DNA from: DT-111 sp965263225
GTDB taxonomy: Bacteria; Bacteroidota; Bacteroidia; Chitinophagales; Saprospiraceae
Length of the DNA: 64,000 nt
Direction: 5' to 3'
Assembly (NCBI GenBank): GCA_965263225.1
Contig: CBDHHG010000021.1
Location: forward strand, 310,001-374,000
In this document: positions 16,045 to 25,555 of the stretch, piece after piece
How positions within the stretch are numbered: position 1 is the stretch's first letter
Layout of the letters: each line of letters begins with the position of its first letter
Made by a program: the position numbers and the translations under genes
Notes under the pieces: model-generated
The model's database searches: none
Seen by the model: the letters and a program-made list of their open reading frames with translations, nothing else
What the model was told of the DNA's origin: nothing

Positions 16045-17292
16045 TTATTCATCCTTCAAGGCCACTACCGGCCGAACTCTCGCTGCTTGCAAAGCGGGGA
16101 TCAATCCAGCTACTGTTCCGGCAATAACTAGCAATACGATAGCGCCAATACCAACTGTAAGATTGACCTCAGGATGATGAAAGTTATCCACATCGGCATT
16201 ATTAATGATCATCAAATAATCAATGCCGCCAATTACAAATGTACCGGCAATCAAACCCAGATAGCCGGAAACGCCCGTTAAAAAGATAGACTCCGTAAGG
16301 ATCATACTGATGATTGAGCCAGGAGTAGCACCTAGTGCTTTTCTAATGCCAATCTCCTTGGTTCGTTCCTTCACCACAATGAGCATGATATTACTCACCC
16401 CAACGATTCCTGCTAGCAAAGTGCCAATACCTACAAACCACAAGAATATCTTAATCCCTCCGAACAGTACTTGCACACTCAGAAACTCAGCCTGTAAATT
16501 AAATCCGCCAATACCCCTCGGGTCATCAGGAGCTACATGATGTCTTTCCTTTAGCACCGCACGCACCTTAGGCTCCATTTCACTCACCAACACCTTGGGT
16601 TCCGCGGAACAAATGAAGTAATCCACCCGATCTCCCATTCCAAAGGTTCGATGCATGGCCGTTAAGGGAATAACCACGGCTTCCAAATCCTCTTCTGTCC
16701 ATGGTTTCACTTGCATGGGTCCAAACACGCCCACCACACGAAATTGTACCCCTCTCACCTGAATGTACTCGCCAATACAAGGGGCGTTGCCAAATAAGAC
16801 TTCCTTGACTCGCTTGCCAATCACAGCCACCTTCCGGCTCTCGTCCACATCACGTTGATTTACGTAACGCCCTTCGTGTAATTGCAAGGCCTCAATATGG
16901 ATCATATCCTGCAACTCCCCACGGATTTCATACTCATCGGATGCTTCTCCAAAACTCACTACGTGGCTGCCCATGTTTAAGCGGGGAGCAATCATATTCA
17001 CTTCTGGTACCATCTCCTGAATGGCACGTATATCATCTAGCTTCAAACGTGGCACGCGTCCCGGCTGAAATCCTTTGTAGGGCTGCGAAGTCCGATTGGT
17101 CCAAACGTACATCACGTTCTTCACCTGTTGACCAAAGCCTTTGTATACTCCATTCTCCAACCCTTGCCCCATTCCCAGGACAAAGATCAGCATGAAGATG
17201 CCCCAGAAAACCCCCAAGGCAGTCAAAGCCGTACGCAGTTTGTGCTTGCGCATCGTCCCAAAAATCTCCTGCCATTTATCGTAATCAAACAT
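16045..17292 (-). CDS. MacB-like ABC transporter permease (second of pair)
   Basis: This 415-aa permease has the MacB_PCD/FtsX architecture. TM1 lies near residues 20-45 (ALTALGVFWGIFMLIFVLGMG), a periplasmic domain covers ~50-270, and three C-terminal TMs follow. GIRKALGATPGSIISMIL is the cytoplasmic coupling segment before TM3, and the end PALQAARVRPVVALKDE is typical. There is no fused ATPase; the separate ATP-binding gene at 18588-19274 would supply it. It is intact, unlike its upstream paralog, with which it shares WDKWQEIF-type starts. Confidence 0.9.
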   Translation of the reverse strand: MFDYDKWQEIFGTMRKHKLRTALTALGVFWGIFMLIFVLGMGQGLENGVYKGFGQQVKNVMYVWTNRTSQPYKGFQPGRVPRLKLDDIRAIQEMVPEVNMIAPRLNMGSHVVSFGEASDEYEIRGELQDMIHIEALQLHEGRYVNQRDVDESRKVAVIGKRVKEVLFGNAPCIGEYIQVRGVQFRVVGVFGPMQVKPWTEEDLEAVVIPLTAMHRTFGMGDRVDYFICSAEPKVLVSEMEPKVRAVLKERHHVAPDDPRGIGGFNLQAEFLSVQVLFGGIKIFLWFVGIGTLLAGIVGVSNIMLIVVKERTKEIGIRKALGATPGSIISMILTESIFLTGVSGYLGLIAGTFVIGGIDYLMIINNADVDNFHHPEVNLTVGIGAIVLLVIAGTVAGLIPALQAARVRPVVALKDE

Positions 17293-17316
17293 GATTAATT
17301 ATTCTACATTACAATT

Positions 17317-17559
17317 CTAATCACTTTTCATCGCCACCACTGGGTTGATCTTCGCCGCTTGCAAGGCAGGCATCAAACCAGCCAATGCCCCAGCCAAGAT
17401 CAGTACTACAGTGGCAGCTACGGCCACTCCCAAATTCACTGAAGGATTGCGGAAGTATTCCACCTCCATCTCTCCAATCAAATAGATCACGCCTACCCCG
17501 GCCAATAATCCGAGATAGCCAGCTATTGCCGTAATAAAGACAGCCTCCTGAAGGATCAT
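17317..17559 (-). CDS. C-terminal part of frameshifted MacB-like permease
   Basis: These 80 aa (TM3-TM4, ending PALQAAKINPVVAMKSD) continue exactly where the upstream 331-aa ORF stops. In the intact paralog the join reads ATPGSIISMIL; here ATPYSIVS is followed by a stop and then MILQEAVF. The stop and the new ATG overlap as ATGA. A single missing base (TCATGA for TCAATGA) explains it. It could be a true frameshift mutation, a sequence error, or a split gene rescued by termination-reinitiation. Confidence 0.65.
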   Translation of the reverse strand: MILQEAVFITAIAGYLGLLAGVGVIYLIGEMEVEYFRNPSVNLGVAVAATVVLILAGALAGLMPALQAAKINPVVAMKSD

Positions 17560-18551
17560 GAAACGATGGAATAGGGCGTAGCTCCCAACGCCTTGCGGAT
17601 ACCGATCTCCTTGGTTCGATCTTTCACCACAATCAGCATGATATTACTCACCCCAATCACGCCTGCTATGATACTCCCCAAACCAACGAACCAAACAAAT
17701 ATCCGGATAGCAGCAAACAGATTTTGAAATTCCTGATACTCCTCTGCTAGATTAAAGACGTACATGGCCCTTCGATCAGCTGGATCGAACTGTAGCTGGC
17801 GAGCTAGGTCTTTGCGGATTACATCCGTGAGTTGATTGGTTTCTTCGACAGAGAGGCCATCCACGGTGAACATGAGCTGATGAACATTTTCCGTTCCATC
17901 ATAGACCTTTTGAGCTGTGGAAATTGGAATGTAGAGTGTGCGCATCTCCTCTTCTCCACCAATATCTTTATATACCCCAACAATCTTATAGGAAATGCCT
18001 CCAATACTAATCATTTCTCCAATGGCATTGCGTTCCGCAAACAATTCTTCTTGTACCGGCAAACCAATTACCACCACCTTCCGGACCTCCCGTATATCTC
18101 TTTCATTGATAAATCGCCCCTCCACTATGATGCTATTCTCGATGGTCTTGTGGCCAGGATGCACCCCCATGGTCATAAAGGACAGACTCTTCTTCCCGTA
18201 TCGAACCATTTGGTTTCCTCCACTTAGATAGTAGCGTCCCGTCAAGGCATCGATGTCTTCGAATGTGCTGAGGTAATCGTAATTATCATTATTGAAAACG
18301 ATCCGTCTTCCTTTGGGCAAGCCCTCGTAAGGAATCGAAGTAGTTCCTCTTCTCACCCAGACGCTATTGATGGCATCATCCCGAAATTCGTAAGCTACTC
18401 CATTCTGCAAACCTTGCCCAGCACCAAGCAATATGACAAGCATAAATATGCCCCAAAAGACACCTAAGGCGGTTAGAATCGTTCTGAGCTTGTGTCGACG
18501 AATGGAGCTGAATATCTCCTGCCATTTATCCCAATCAATCATTTCTTTCAT
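17556..18551 (-). CDS. MacB-like ABC transporter permease (first of pair), truncated by frameshift
   Basis: These 331 aa hold TM1 (ALGVFWGIFMLVILLGAG), the periplasmic MacB_PCD domain and TM2 with the coupling segment GIRKALGATPYSIVS. The frame then stops before TM3. The remaining 80 aa are in the next frame and overlap by 4 bp. Apart from this break the protein matches its paralog at 16045-17292 end to end. It lies 36 bp after the ATPase gene. If the break is real and not rescued, the cluster would keep one full permease. Confidence 0.7.
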   Translation of the reverse strand: MKEMIDWDKWQEIFSSIRRHKLRTILTALGVFWGIFMLVILLGAGQGLQNGVAYEFRDDAINSVWVRRGTTSIPYEGLPKGRRIVFNNDNYDYLSTFEDIDALTGRYYLSGGNQMVRYGKKSLSFMTMGVHPGHKTIENSIIVEGRFINERDIREVRKVVVIGLPVQEELFAERNAIGEMISIGGISYKIVGVYKDIGGEEEMRTLYIPISTAQKVYDGTENVHQLMFTVDGLSVEETNQLTDVIRKDLARQLQFDPADRRAMYVFNLAEEYQEFQNLFAAIRIFVWFVGLGSIIAGVIGVSNIMLIVVKDRTKEIGIRKALGATPYSIVS

Positions 18552-18587
18552 AGTTCAAGTGTAATCAAAAGCCTTGAAGGCTTAGCC

Positions 18588-19274
18588 TTAATTGAGATTT
18601 GCGACGACAGCATTGCCCTCTATCAGTCCATCTTTGAGTCGAATTACTCGTTTACACTTGTCTGCAATATCATTCTCATGGGTTACAAGAATTACTGTGA
18701 TACCCTGATCATTTACTTCTTTGAAAATGTTCATGACCTCATAAGAGGTAGTGGTATCCAAAGCTCCGGTGGGCTCATCTGCCAATATGACTTTGGGGTG
18801 GGTAATTAATGCCCGGGCAATGGCTACGCGCTGCTGCTGCCCCCCAGACAGTTGGTTCGGCATATGGTCGGCCCAATCTCGTAGGCCGACTTTTTCCAAA
18901 TAGGCCTTTGCCAACTCTTCTCTTTTTTTTCGATCTACCTTTTGGTAATACAAGGGCAAGGCTACATTCTCCCAAGCTGTTTTGAAGGAAAGTAAATTAA
19001 AGGATTGAAAGACAAAACCGATCATCTGATTCCGATAGTGAGCGGCTTGGGTCTGATTTAGATCTTTAATGAGGTTTCCGGCGAGACGGTACTCTCCCAC
19101 ATTATAGTCGTCCAGGATCCCCATAATGTTGAGCAGGGTAGATTTACCAGATCCAGAGGACCCCATAATGGCGGCAAATTCTCCCTCTTCGATTTCCAAA
19201 TCAATGCCTTTCAGTACCTCTAAGGAGGTATATTCCGTTTGGTAAGATTTACGGATATTGGTGAGTTTTATCAT
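18588..19274 (-). CDS. ABC transporter ATP-binding protein (MacB/LolD type)
   Basis: This 228-aa ATPase has Walker A (GSSGSGKST, residues ~38-46), Q-loop, signature LSGGQQQRVAIARAL and Walker B VILADEPTGALD. The switch histidine sits in ILVTHEND. LNIMGILDDYNVGEYRL is typical of the MacB/LolD group, which drives mechanotransmission without moving substrate through the membrane. It is the first gene of a minus-strand operon with two permeases and an adaptor. It probably powers export of a peptide, lipoprotein or small molecule; the substrate is unknown. Confidence 0.93.
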   Translation of the reverse strand: MIKLTNIRKSYQTEYTSLEVLKGIDLEIEEGEFAAIMGSSGSGKSTLLNIMGILDDYNVGEYRLAGNLIKDLNQTQAAHYRNQMIGFVFQSFNLLSFKTAWENVALPLYYQKVDRKKREELAKAYLEKVGLRDWADHMPNQLSGGQQQRVAIARALITHPKVILADEPTGALDTTTSYEVMNIFKEVNDQGITVILVTHENDIADKCKRVIRLKDGLIEGNAVVANLN

Positions 19275-19443
19275 GAAAACAGTCGAGTATCAAGCTATTG
19301 ATAAAGGGTTTCTACGTACTTAGGATGCAGGAGGAGCAATCCCCCCCTACAGTAGATTAAAAAAATTTGAAAAAGGGTGTAACAGGACAAAGAGAAATCT
19401 CTCAAAATAGAAAGGTAGAGGCATTTCTTTTCTACCCAAAAAA

Positions 19444-22260
19444 CTACCAATAACCACGACGGCGCCGACCCCGGCGATCACCATCACTTGAATTTTGAAA
19501 ATCTTTCATCGTAGCCCCACCGCTGAATTGACGAATGTTATAGCTGAAGGTCAGCATAAAATAGCGTTGCAATACATTGGATTGGACATCTTCAATAAAC
19601 AAACCCGTGACATTCCGGTAAATGCTATTGTTCTGTCGCAGCAAATCATATACTCGAAGACTGAGTTCGCCGCGCTTAGTGCTAAACAGCTTAGTGCCAA
19701 TACTCATATTGAGTAGTAGAAAACTGTTTTCCAGATCCTCTGCAAGCCCACCATTGTAGCGGTGATTCAGATCAAGCCGGTAGACCAAATCCCCCCAGAC
19801 AATCCAATCAGCACTGAATCGGGTAGATTGTGAAAAGAAATTATTATTCAAGGACGGACGTAGAGAGTTATCCACCAGGTTATAGCTGGAACGCGTTGAG
19901 AAATTAAAATCAATCTTTTCGCTGATGTTACTGCTTAAGCGAAAGCCCAATCGAAGGCTCGTATTATCTACAAAATTGACTTCCTCATTGACTACCGCTG
20001 GTCGATGGCTGAAATTGACAGAGCTATTGAAATTGACATTGGATTTGATGAATCCAGCTGGCATACTAAAGCTGAAATAAGACCTAATGTCCCAGTATCC
20101 GTCTACATTGACAGGAAAGAATAGCTGTGATCCTCGCTCCAGAACAATTCCTTCCTCCAGTTCTGTCGTCTCCTCGGCAATGGTAGAACTATTAGTGATG
20201 AAATTATCTGTGATTGAGGCCTGCATGTAAGCGAAAATCGAGCGATCGGTCTTCCGGTTTCGATTGCGGTATCTCCCTCTGATACGGTGTGTAAAAGCTT
20301 GAGCCAGGTCAGGATTTCCAGTACGCAAGCGGAGTGGATTGGTGATATCTATGACATCTTGTAATTGCCCAATGGAAGGGACGTTGATTCGGGTATCGTA
20401 GTCCAAATCCAATCTGCTTGTCTTGGAGAATTCAAAATCAATCCGAACGGTCGGAGCCAAGTTGCGAAAGGTTCTTTCCAGGAAGAAAGGCTGAGGGAAA
20501 GCCTGGTCATTTTGAAGATCAGCTTGGCGATATTCCGCCTCCACCTGAATTCTGAATTTATCCACTCGATATTGATAACCCAATTCAACTTCCTGAGAAA
20601 GGTATTCGCTCGTAAAGGTATTACTTAAGGCCGTATCCGGTAACAAAACTACCTCATCGGGATCGGGATCTTCCAGGACGTCATAAGTGATCTGATCCGA
20701 ATCATTTAGATTGTTACCCACCTCATATTCCAGTTCAATCTGTCCCTTCTTGCCCACAGGTTCGGTATAGGAGAAGTTACTTTCCCAGGAAAAATTCGTT
20801 CTATCCCTGGTGATATATTGATCGAGTATTTCCTTGCGAGCCTCAACCCCAAAAAAGTCATTTACCGCCAAACGATTAGCTTCATCCTGATTAGCGGCAT
20901 AGCCCGTCGTCAACCCAAGGGTAAAAGTCCGCCCTTTTTTAAGGAACTTATGGCTGAAGTACATCCGGTTATTGAAACTAAAATCTTGATTGTCGGCGTT
21001 TCTGCTGTTTTCGGTTTGATTGAGTGGGTCCTCATCAAAGGTAGTTCGGCCAAAGAAAGAACTGTTTTCCTTATCACTTCTCACCGACACATTAGGCTGA
21101 ATCAACAAGCGATTCCGGTCATTGATATTGTAGTCAAAACGTGCATTGAAGCGATGATCCCGATTATTTTGAATATTGAAGTTGCTTTCGCGGTACAGTT
21201 GTCCCTCATTGGAAGGTAGTATATAGTCCCGGAAGAGGACCGTATTTACCTCATTTTCACCCTGATTATACTGATAACTAGCACTGATCTTGATTTTCTT
21301 GCCCCATTCATCACCAAAATTTAGTCCAATCGAGTTGGTGGTAATAATTCCATTCTGATTCCGCGTCTCACCCTGGCTATTGGCATCAGCCGAGTAATCG
21401 GTGGTATTAATATTATTGCTCAAGCCAGTGACCGTTACTCGCCGATCATTATCAAAAAAATTAATACTGGCACCAGCCAAATAACGTCTATCGGAACCAT
21501 AGCCCGCTGAAGTTCTACCAAATTTACCCCGGCGGCGTTCGGCTTTGGTTACAATATTGATTGTCTTTTGCTCTTCCCCATCATCAAAACCACTTAGTTC
21601 AGCTTTATCACTCTTCCTATCATAAATCTGTACACTTTTGATAATCTCTGCGGGAAGATTTTGCAAGGCAGTCTTCACATCTTGCCCAAAGAATTCCTTT
21701 CCGTCCACCAATACTTGTGTCACATTTTCTCCTTGTGCCTGAATGGTACCATTTTCGACAATTACCCCAGGAAGTTTCTCCACAAGCGTCTGCGCACTAG
21801 CATCCCGCATCGTCTTAAAGGCAGCAGCATTGAACTCCGTTGTATCACCATTTTGCACCCCAGTTGCTCTTCGGCTCTCTACGATCACCTGTTTTAGCAC
21901 AGTGGGTTCTTCTTCCAGGGCTAGTATGCCCAAATCTACATCCCCATCCTTAATTTCTACTTGTTTTGACAAAGTCCGATAGCCTACGTATTGAGCCTGA
22001 AACAGAAATGTATCGGGTTTAAGCTCGGTGATCTGGAAAGCGCCCTCAAAATCTGTGACCGCTCCAGCAATGATTGTTGAGTCAAGAGGATTCAGTAGCA
22101 CTATAGTAGCTGCGGGTAAGGTAGTGCCATCAGTGCTAGTTTGCAAAACGCCTTTCAGCGAAAAGGTCTGAGTAAAGGCGGTAGCTGAAAAACTTATGAT
22201 ACTAACAAGTATCAAGGAAGAATAGCATAACAGTCGAATCGGGCGCGAGTTAGTAAGCAT
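19444..22260 (-). CDS. TonB-dependent-receptor-like outer-membrane beta-barrel protein (OMP_b-brl_3)
   Basis: This 938-aa protein has a signal peptide (LVSIISFSATAFTQ). A carboxypeptidase regulatory-like domain covers residues ~33-120 (GVLQTSTDGTTLPAATIVL). A plug-like domain (EKLPGVIVENGTIQAQGENV) comes before a ~650-residue beta-barrel. Instead of the SusC set it fits the outer-membrane beta-barrel family 3 group, which usually lacks a TonB box. The C-terminus is Arg/Gly-rich (RRGRRRRGYW). It stands alone with no SusD partner. The gene is 169 bp from the ABC cluster and on the same strand, so a link to export is possible but unproven. Confidence 0.85.
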   Translation of the reverse strand: MLTNSRPIRLLCYSSLILVSIISFSATAFTQTFSLKGVLQTSTDGTTLPAATIVLLNPLDSTIIAGAVTDFEGAFQITELKPDTFLFQAQYVGYRTLSKQVEIKDGDVDLGILALEEEPTVLKQVIVESRRATGVQNGDTTEFNAAAFKTMRDASAQTLVEKLPGVIVENGTIQAQGENVTQVLVDGKEFFGQDVKTALQNLPAEIIKSVQIYDRKSDKAELSGFDDGEEQKTINIVTKAERRRGKFGRTSAGYGSDRRYLAGASINFFDNDRRVTVTGLSNNINTTDYSADANSQGETRNQNGIITTNSIGLNFGDEWGKKIKISASYQYNQGENEVNTVLFRDYILPSNEGQLYRESNFNIQNNRDHRFNARFDYNINDRNRLLIQPNVSVRSDKENSSFFGRTTFDEDPLNQTENSRNADNQDFSFNNRMYFSHKFLKKGRTFTLGLTTGYAANQDEANRLAVNDFFGVEARKEILDQYITRDRTNFSWESNFSYTEPVGKKGQIELEYEVGNNLNDSDQITYDVLEDPDPDEVVLLPDTALSNTFTSEYLSQEVELGYQYRVDKFRIQVEAEYRQADLQNDQAFPQPFFLERTFRNLAPTVRIDFEFSKTSRLDLDYDTRINVPSIGQLQDVIDITNPLRLRTGNPDLAQAFTHRIRGRYRNRNRKTDRSIFAYMQASITDNFITNSSTIAEETTELEEGIVLERGSQLFFPVNVDGYWDIRSYFSFSMPAGFIKSNVNFNSSVNFSHRPAVVNEEVNFVDNTSLRLGFRLSSNISEKIDFNFSTRSSYNLVDNSLRPSLNNNFFSQSTRFSADWIVWGDLVYRLDLNHRYNGGLAEDLENSFLLLNMSIGTKLFSTKRGELSLRVYDLLRQNNSIYRNVTGLFIEDVQSNVLQRYFMLTFSYNIRQFSGGATMKDFQNSSDGDRRGRRRRGYW

Positions 22261-22824
22261 GCGGGTTGTAACATTTATTTACCATCGGGTACTTCAGCCA
22301 GTCCTTTTCGGCATGGTTGCCTACGAAAGTGTTTTTTCACCTTTGCTGGGAACTAGTGCTGATGTAACACGATGTACTAGGAAATGTTGTGTCGATGCCT
22401 ATCCTTAGAATTTGTAGGGGAGTGAATGGATCCGCTGAGAATTATTGCTAGCCATAGACTACCGCTTAGCGTATGTTTTCTTACCTTAATAAATTAATGC
22501 AAGTTGCGATTCATTCTGAAGAGCCCAAATGCGTCAAACATTTGCAGAAAAACCAAGCTCTCGGCTCTGCTTTTTACAAAATCTTCCTTTTTTACGCTCC
22601 TTCATCGCATCTTGGGTAAATCAGATAAATTAAACATACCCTTATCCAAAGCACAATTTAGGCAATTTTAGCTTTGAATTCCATATCTAATCAATCGATT
22701 TACCCATAAGTGTAGGGCTTAATCAGAAAAAAACAAAAAAAGTCCAAAATCCTGGACCATAGGCGCAGCATTTTCACTTATATTCCGTTACTCTTGAAGA
22801 AGGCTTGTATAGAAGAAATAAAAA
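22261..22824. other. 564-bp intergenic region without a recognisable gene
   Basis: This is the divergent region between the beta-barrel gene and the lipoprotein gene. I found no convincing ORF, tRNA or riboswitch. A small hairpin (CAAATG/CATTTG, 22526-22544) and A/T-rich text near 22650-22800 are the only structure seen. The promoters of both genes presumably lie here. Confidence 0.5.
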
Positions 22825-23616
22825 ATGAAGCAATTGAATACGATTAGATGGATGTTAGTCGGGATAGTAGTCTTTGCGCTAGTAGGTTGCAAGCTAGAAT
22901 CGCTCCAAGACCCGATTATCGTAACCAATATTGAGAAGGAGTTTTATATCAATCTCTGGGAAGAACTATACCCCAATTCTCGGAATCTACGGATTGACTT
23001 ACAGAGTATCAAGAATCAGGACTGCCTCAACTATTCGATTGACTATAAGTGGAATGCCGCTTCCAATCAGTTCGATTTAGCGATCAATGACATTGTGTCG
23101 CCAATGGATTGCCTACCTGGTTTAGGGCCAGCAAATGCCATAATCGATGTTGGAGATCTTGAAAACCAATTCTTCAAAATGAACATTGGTTTGGGGGAGA
23201 CCGTAGTAAATGAAGGACAACTCCTGGTCAATAGCGAATCCTACACCTTGCAGATGGATACTGAAGAAGGTATTATTATTCCAGAGAAGGTCCTACGGCG
23301 TGTGCCCAACAATAGTGTCTGGGGATTTGTGGCCTACCAAAACAGTCAAGATCTGCCAATAGCGAGCGACCTCTTGGGACAATTGAATACCTTCGGAAAC
23401 CCCTTAACCTTAACTGAAGGCAAATATGGGTATTTCTCCTTCTTAGACAGCAAACTACTCGTAAGTGGTGCGCCTGCCACTGGCCAAGTTTCTAGCTTTA
23501 TCATTGAGTACGAGGGGGAGCAGAAAGCCATTCAAGAAGTGGTAGACAACTTTAGAGCCAGTCATGCTGGTAGTGTTACCCTCAAGGTGTTTACTTCAAG
23601 TGGAGATACTTACTAA
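22825..23616 (+). CDS. Lipoprotein of unknown function
   Basis: This 263-aa protein starts with a lipoprotein signal (VGIVVFALVGCKLES), making Cys22 the likely lipidated residue. The mature part is beta-rich with NSVWGFVAYQNSQDLP and SFIIEYEGEQKAIQEVVDNF near the C-terminus. The cysteine pair Cys55/Cys87 could form a disulfide. I do not recognise the family. The stop is followed immediately by a long inverted repeat (23617-23779). Confidence 0.75.
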   Translation: MKQLNTIRWMLVGIVVFALVGCKLESLQDPIIVTNIEKEFYINLWEELYPNSRNLRIDLQSIKNQDCLNYSIDYKWNAASNQFDLAINDIVSPMDCLPGLGPANAIIDVGDLENQFFKMNIGLGETVVNEGQLLVNSESYTLQMDTEEGIIIPEKVLRRVPNNSVWGFVAYQNSQDLPIASDLLGQLNTFGNPLTLTEGKYGYFSFLDSKLLVSGAPATGQVSSFIIEYEGEQKAIQEVVDNFRASHAGSVTLKVFTSSGDTY

Positions 23617-23779
23617 GAACATGTTTAAACTTCAGTAATGGGTTTGCGAATGTCCTTTTTTCGCTGATACTGCGTTGGCTAAAGCGGCTTGATAGCTATG
23701 GCTATCATCCACTTCAGTCGCCTTGTCTCAGCAAAAAAATGATCCTTCTCTACTCAAAGACCGAAACTTAAACATGTTC
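23617..23779. repeat. 163-bp imperfect palindrome, MITE/REP-like
   Basis: The outer ends are perfect 12-bp inverted repeats (GAACATGTTTAA / TTAAACATGTTC). Pairing continues imperfectly inward and closes with TGATAGC-TATG-GCTATCA at 23690-23707. It starts at the base after the lipoprotein stop. It has no ORF of its own and looks like a non-autonomous mobile repeat or a large bidirectional terminator. Confidence 0.6.
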
Positions 23780-23805
23780 TCAGCCACTTTTTCGACACTC
23801 GCAAT

Positions 23806-23841
23806 GTATCCGAAGACTGTTATCTTGAGCTCTTCGGATAC
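23806..23841. terminator. Perfect 11-bp stem-loop
   Basis: GTATCCGAAGA and TCTTCGGATAC pair perfectly around a 14-nt loop, 27 bp after the palindrome. A weaker hairpin (TCCTG/CAGGA, about 23866-23886) follows. No T-run follows directly, so it could be a terminator or part of a structured RNA before the antiporter gene. The rest of the gap to 24062 shows nothing I recognise. Confidence 0.4.
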
Positions 23842-24062
23842 TTTGCTACTCTTCTTTGCTCTCCGTCCTGTCTTCCTTCGTGCAGGAACCCCGCACATTT
23901 CGTTTATCGCTAGTGCATTTGTATATTACCGCTAGACAAGGCTATTGCGTGCATTGTCCCTAAATTTTTAACTAAAAGTCGAGCGAAACCTCCGAGCTTG
24001 GTGTATAGAGCATTGCACTTGAGATTTTCGGATGTTTATGCTGCGGGCCAACTCAGTCAACG

Positions 24063-25550
24063 ATGCAAGACTACGGATTCCTTTCGCTTTTTCCACCACT
24101 TATTGCCATTGTCCTAGCCATCCGCACCAAACAAGTCTTTATTTCTCTCTTATTCGGAATATGGTTGGGATGGGTCATTATCAATGGTGGTAACCTTCTT
24201 ACCGGAACTTTTGATACCGTGGAGGCTTTGGTTCGCGTATTTGAAGATGCCGGAAATACACGCACGGTCATGTTTGCGGCCTTGGTAGGTGCCTTAATCA
24301 TCTTTATTCAACGCTCTGGTGGCGTGGAGGGATTTATTCTTAGGGTCAACCGAATCCTACAGCGATATGAGCAAAAGCAAAGCGGCAGCAATAAAGTTAT
24401 CGTACAATTCCTGGCTTGGTTAACCGGCGTACTGATCTTTGTGGAGTCGAGTATATCTGTGTTGACTGTTGGGGCACTCTATAGACCTGTATTTGATCGC
24501 CTGGGTATTTCCAGAGAAAAGCTAGCCTACATAGCCGATTCCAGTTCTGCACCGGCCAGTATTTTGATTCCGTTCAATGGCTGGGGTGCTTTCATCATGG
24601 GATTGCTGGTAGCGGAAGGGTTTAGCGATCCCTTTGCTACGATGTTCAAAGCCATGGTTTACAACTTCTACCCTATTCTAGCATTGATTCTAGTCTTAGT
24701 GATCATCTTTAGCAAAAAAGACTTTGGACCAATGGCCAAGGCGGAGAAGCGGGTCAGAGAAACCGGTAAGCTACTCAATGATAACTCCAAGCCGATGGTC
24801 TCCGATGAGTTAACAGAGGTAGAAACGGCAGAAGGCGTGACGCCCAAAGCCTTCAATATGATCATCCCGATTCTCACCATGGTGTTACTGATGCCGGTCA
24901 TGTTGGCTTATACGGGTTGGGAAACCGCCCTGACGGACCTACCCGATGCAAGCACAGGACGACAGCTTTTTTATGCGATCGGTAAAGGTTCAGGTTCCAC
25001 TGCCGTCTTAATCGCAGTGCTGGGTTCAACGCTACTCGCCATGATATTGTATAAGGCCCAAGGAATTATGCGCTTCCGCGAAATGGTTGAGCTTACCTTG
25101 AAGGGGATTTCAGGCATGATGCCACTAGCCCTATTGATGATGTTGGCCTTTGCTATTGGTGATGTATGTAAAAACCATCTTGGCACGGGCATCTACGTCG
25201 CTGGTGTTGTAGAGGGTTGGTTATCGCCGGGACTAGTGCCTTTCCTCATTTTTCTGGTGGGGTGTTTCATTGCTTTTTCTACGGGGACTTCTTGGGGGAC
25301 TTTCGGCATCATGATTCCCATTGCTGTTCCTATGGCACAAGAACTTGATGCCAATGTTTATATCACAATCGCAGCAGCCTTAGGGGGTGGGGTATTTGGA
25401 GATCACTGTTCCCCGATTTCGGATACCTCGATCCTTTCCTCGATGGCTTCCGCAACGGACCATATTGATCACGTACGAACACAGCTACCCTACGCTATGA
25501 TAGCCGGTGTAGGAGCAGCCCTAATCTATTTGATCATGGGTTTGTTATGA
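24063..25550 (+). CDS. NhaC-family Na+/H+ antiporter-like membrane protein
   Basis: This 495-aa polytopic protein has about 11-12 hydrophobic segments. The N-terminal FLSLFPPLIAIVLAIRTKQVFISLL and the C-terminal GVFGDHCSPISDTSILSSMA are hallmarks of the NhaC family, with acidic and polar residues likely to line the ion path. FSTGTSWGTFGIMIPIA near residue 420 is also typical. Members exchange Na+ for H+ or couple organic solutes to Na+ (MleN-like); this sequence cannot decide. The gene stands alone, preceded by a structured 446-bp gap. Confidence 0.9.
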   Translation: MQDYGFLSLFPPLIAIVLAIRTKQVFISLLFGIWLGWVIINGGNLLTGTFDTVEALVRVFEDAGNTRTVMFAALVGALIIFIQRSGGVEGFILRVNRILQRYEQKQSGSNKVIVQFLAWLTGVLIFVESSISVLTVGALYRPVFDRLGISREKLAYIADSSSAPASILIPFNGWGAFIMGLLVAEGFSDPFATMFKAMVYNFYPILALILVLVIIFSKKDFGPMAKAEKRVRETGKLLNDNSKPMVSDELTEVETAEGVTPKAFNMIIPILTMVLLMPVMLAYTGWETALTDLPDASTGRQLFYAIGKGSGSTAVLIAVLGSTLLAMILYKAQGIMRFREMVELTLKGISGMMPLALLMMLAFAIGDVCKNHLGTGIYVAGVVEGWLSPGLVPFLIFLVGCFIAFSTGTSWGTFGIMIPIAVPMAQELDANVYITIAAALGGGVFGDHCSPISDTSILSSMASATDHIDHVRTQLPYAMIAGVGAALIYLIMGLL

Positions 25551-25555
25551 TCATC

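Noticed and set aside
23723..23935. 70-aa ORF after the lipoprotein gene
   Set aside because: It reads through the palindrome and hairpins, so coding use is unlikely.
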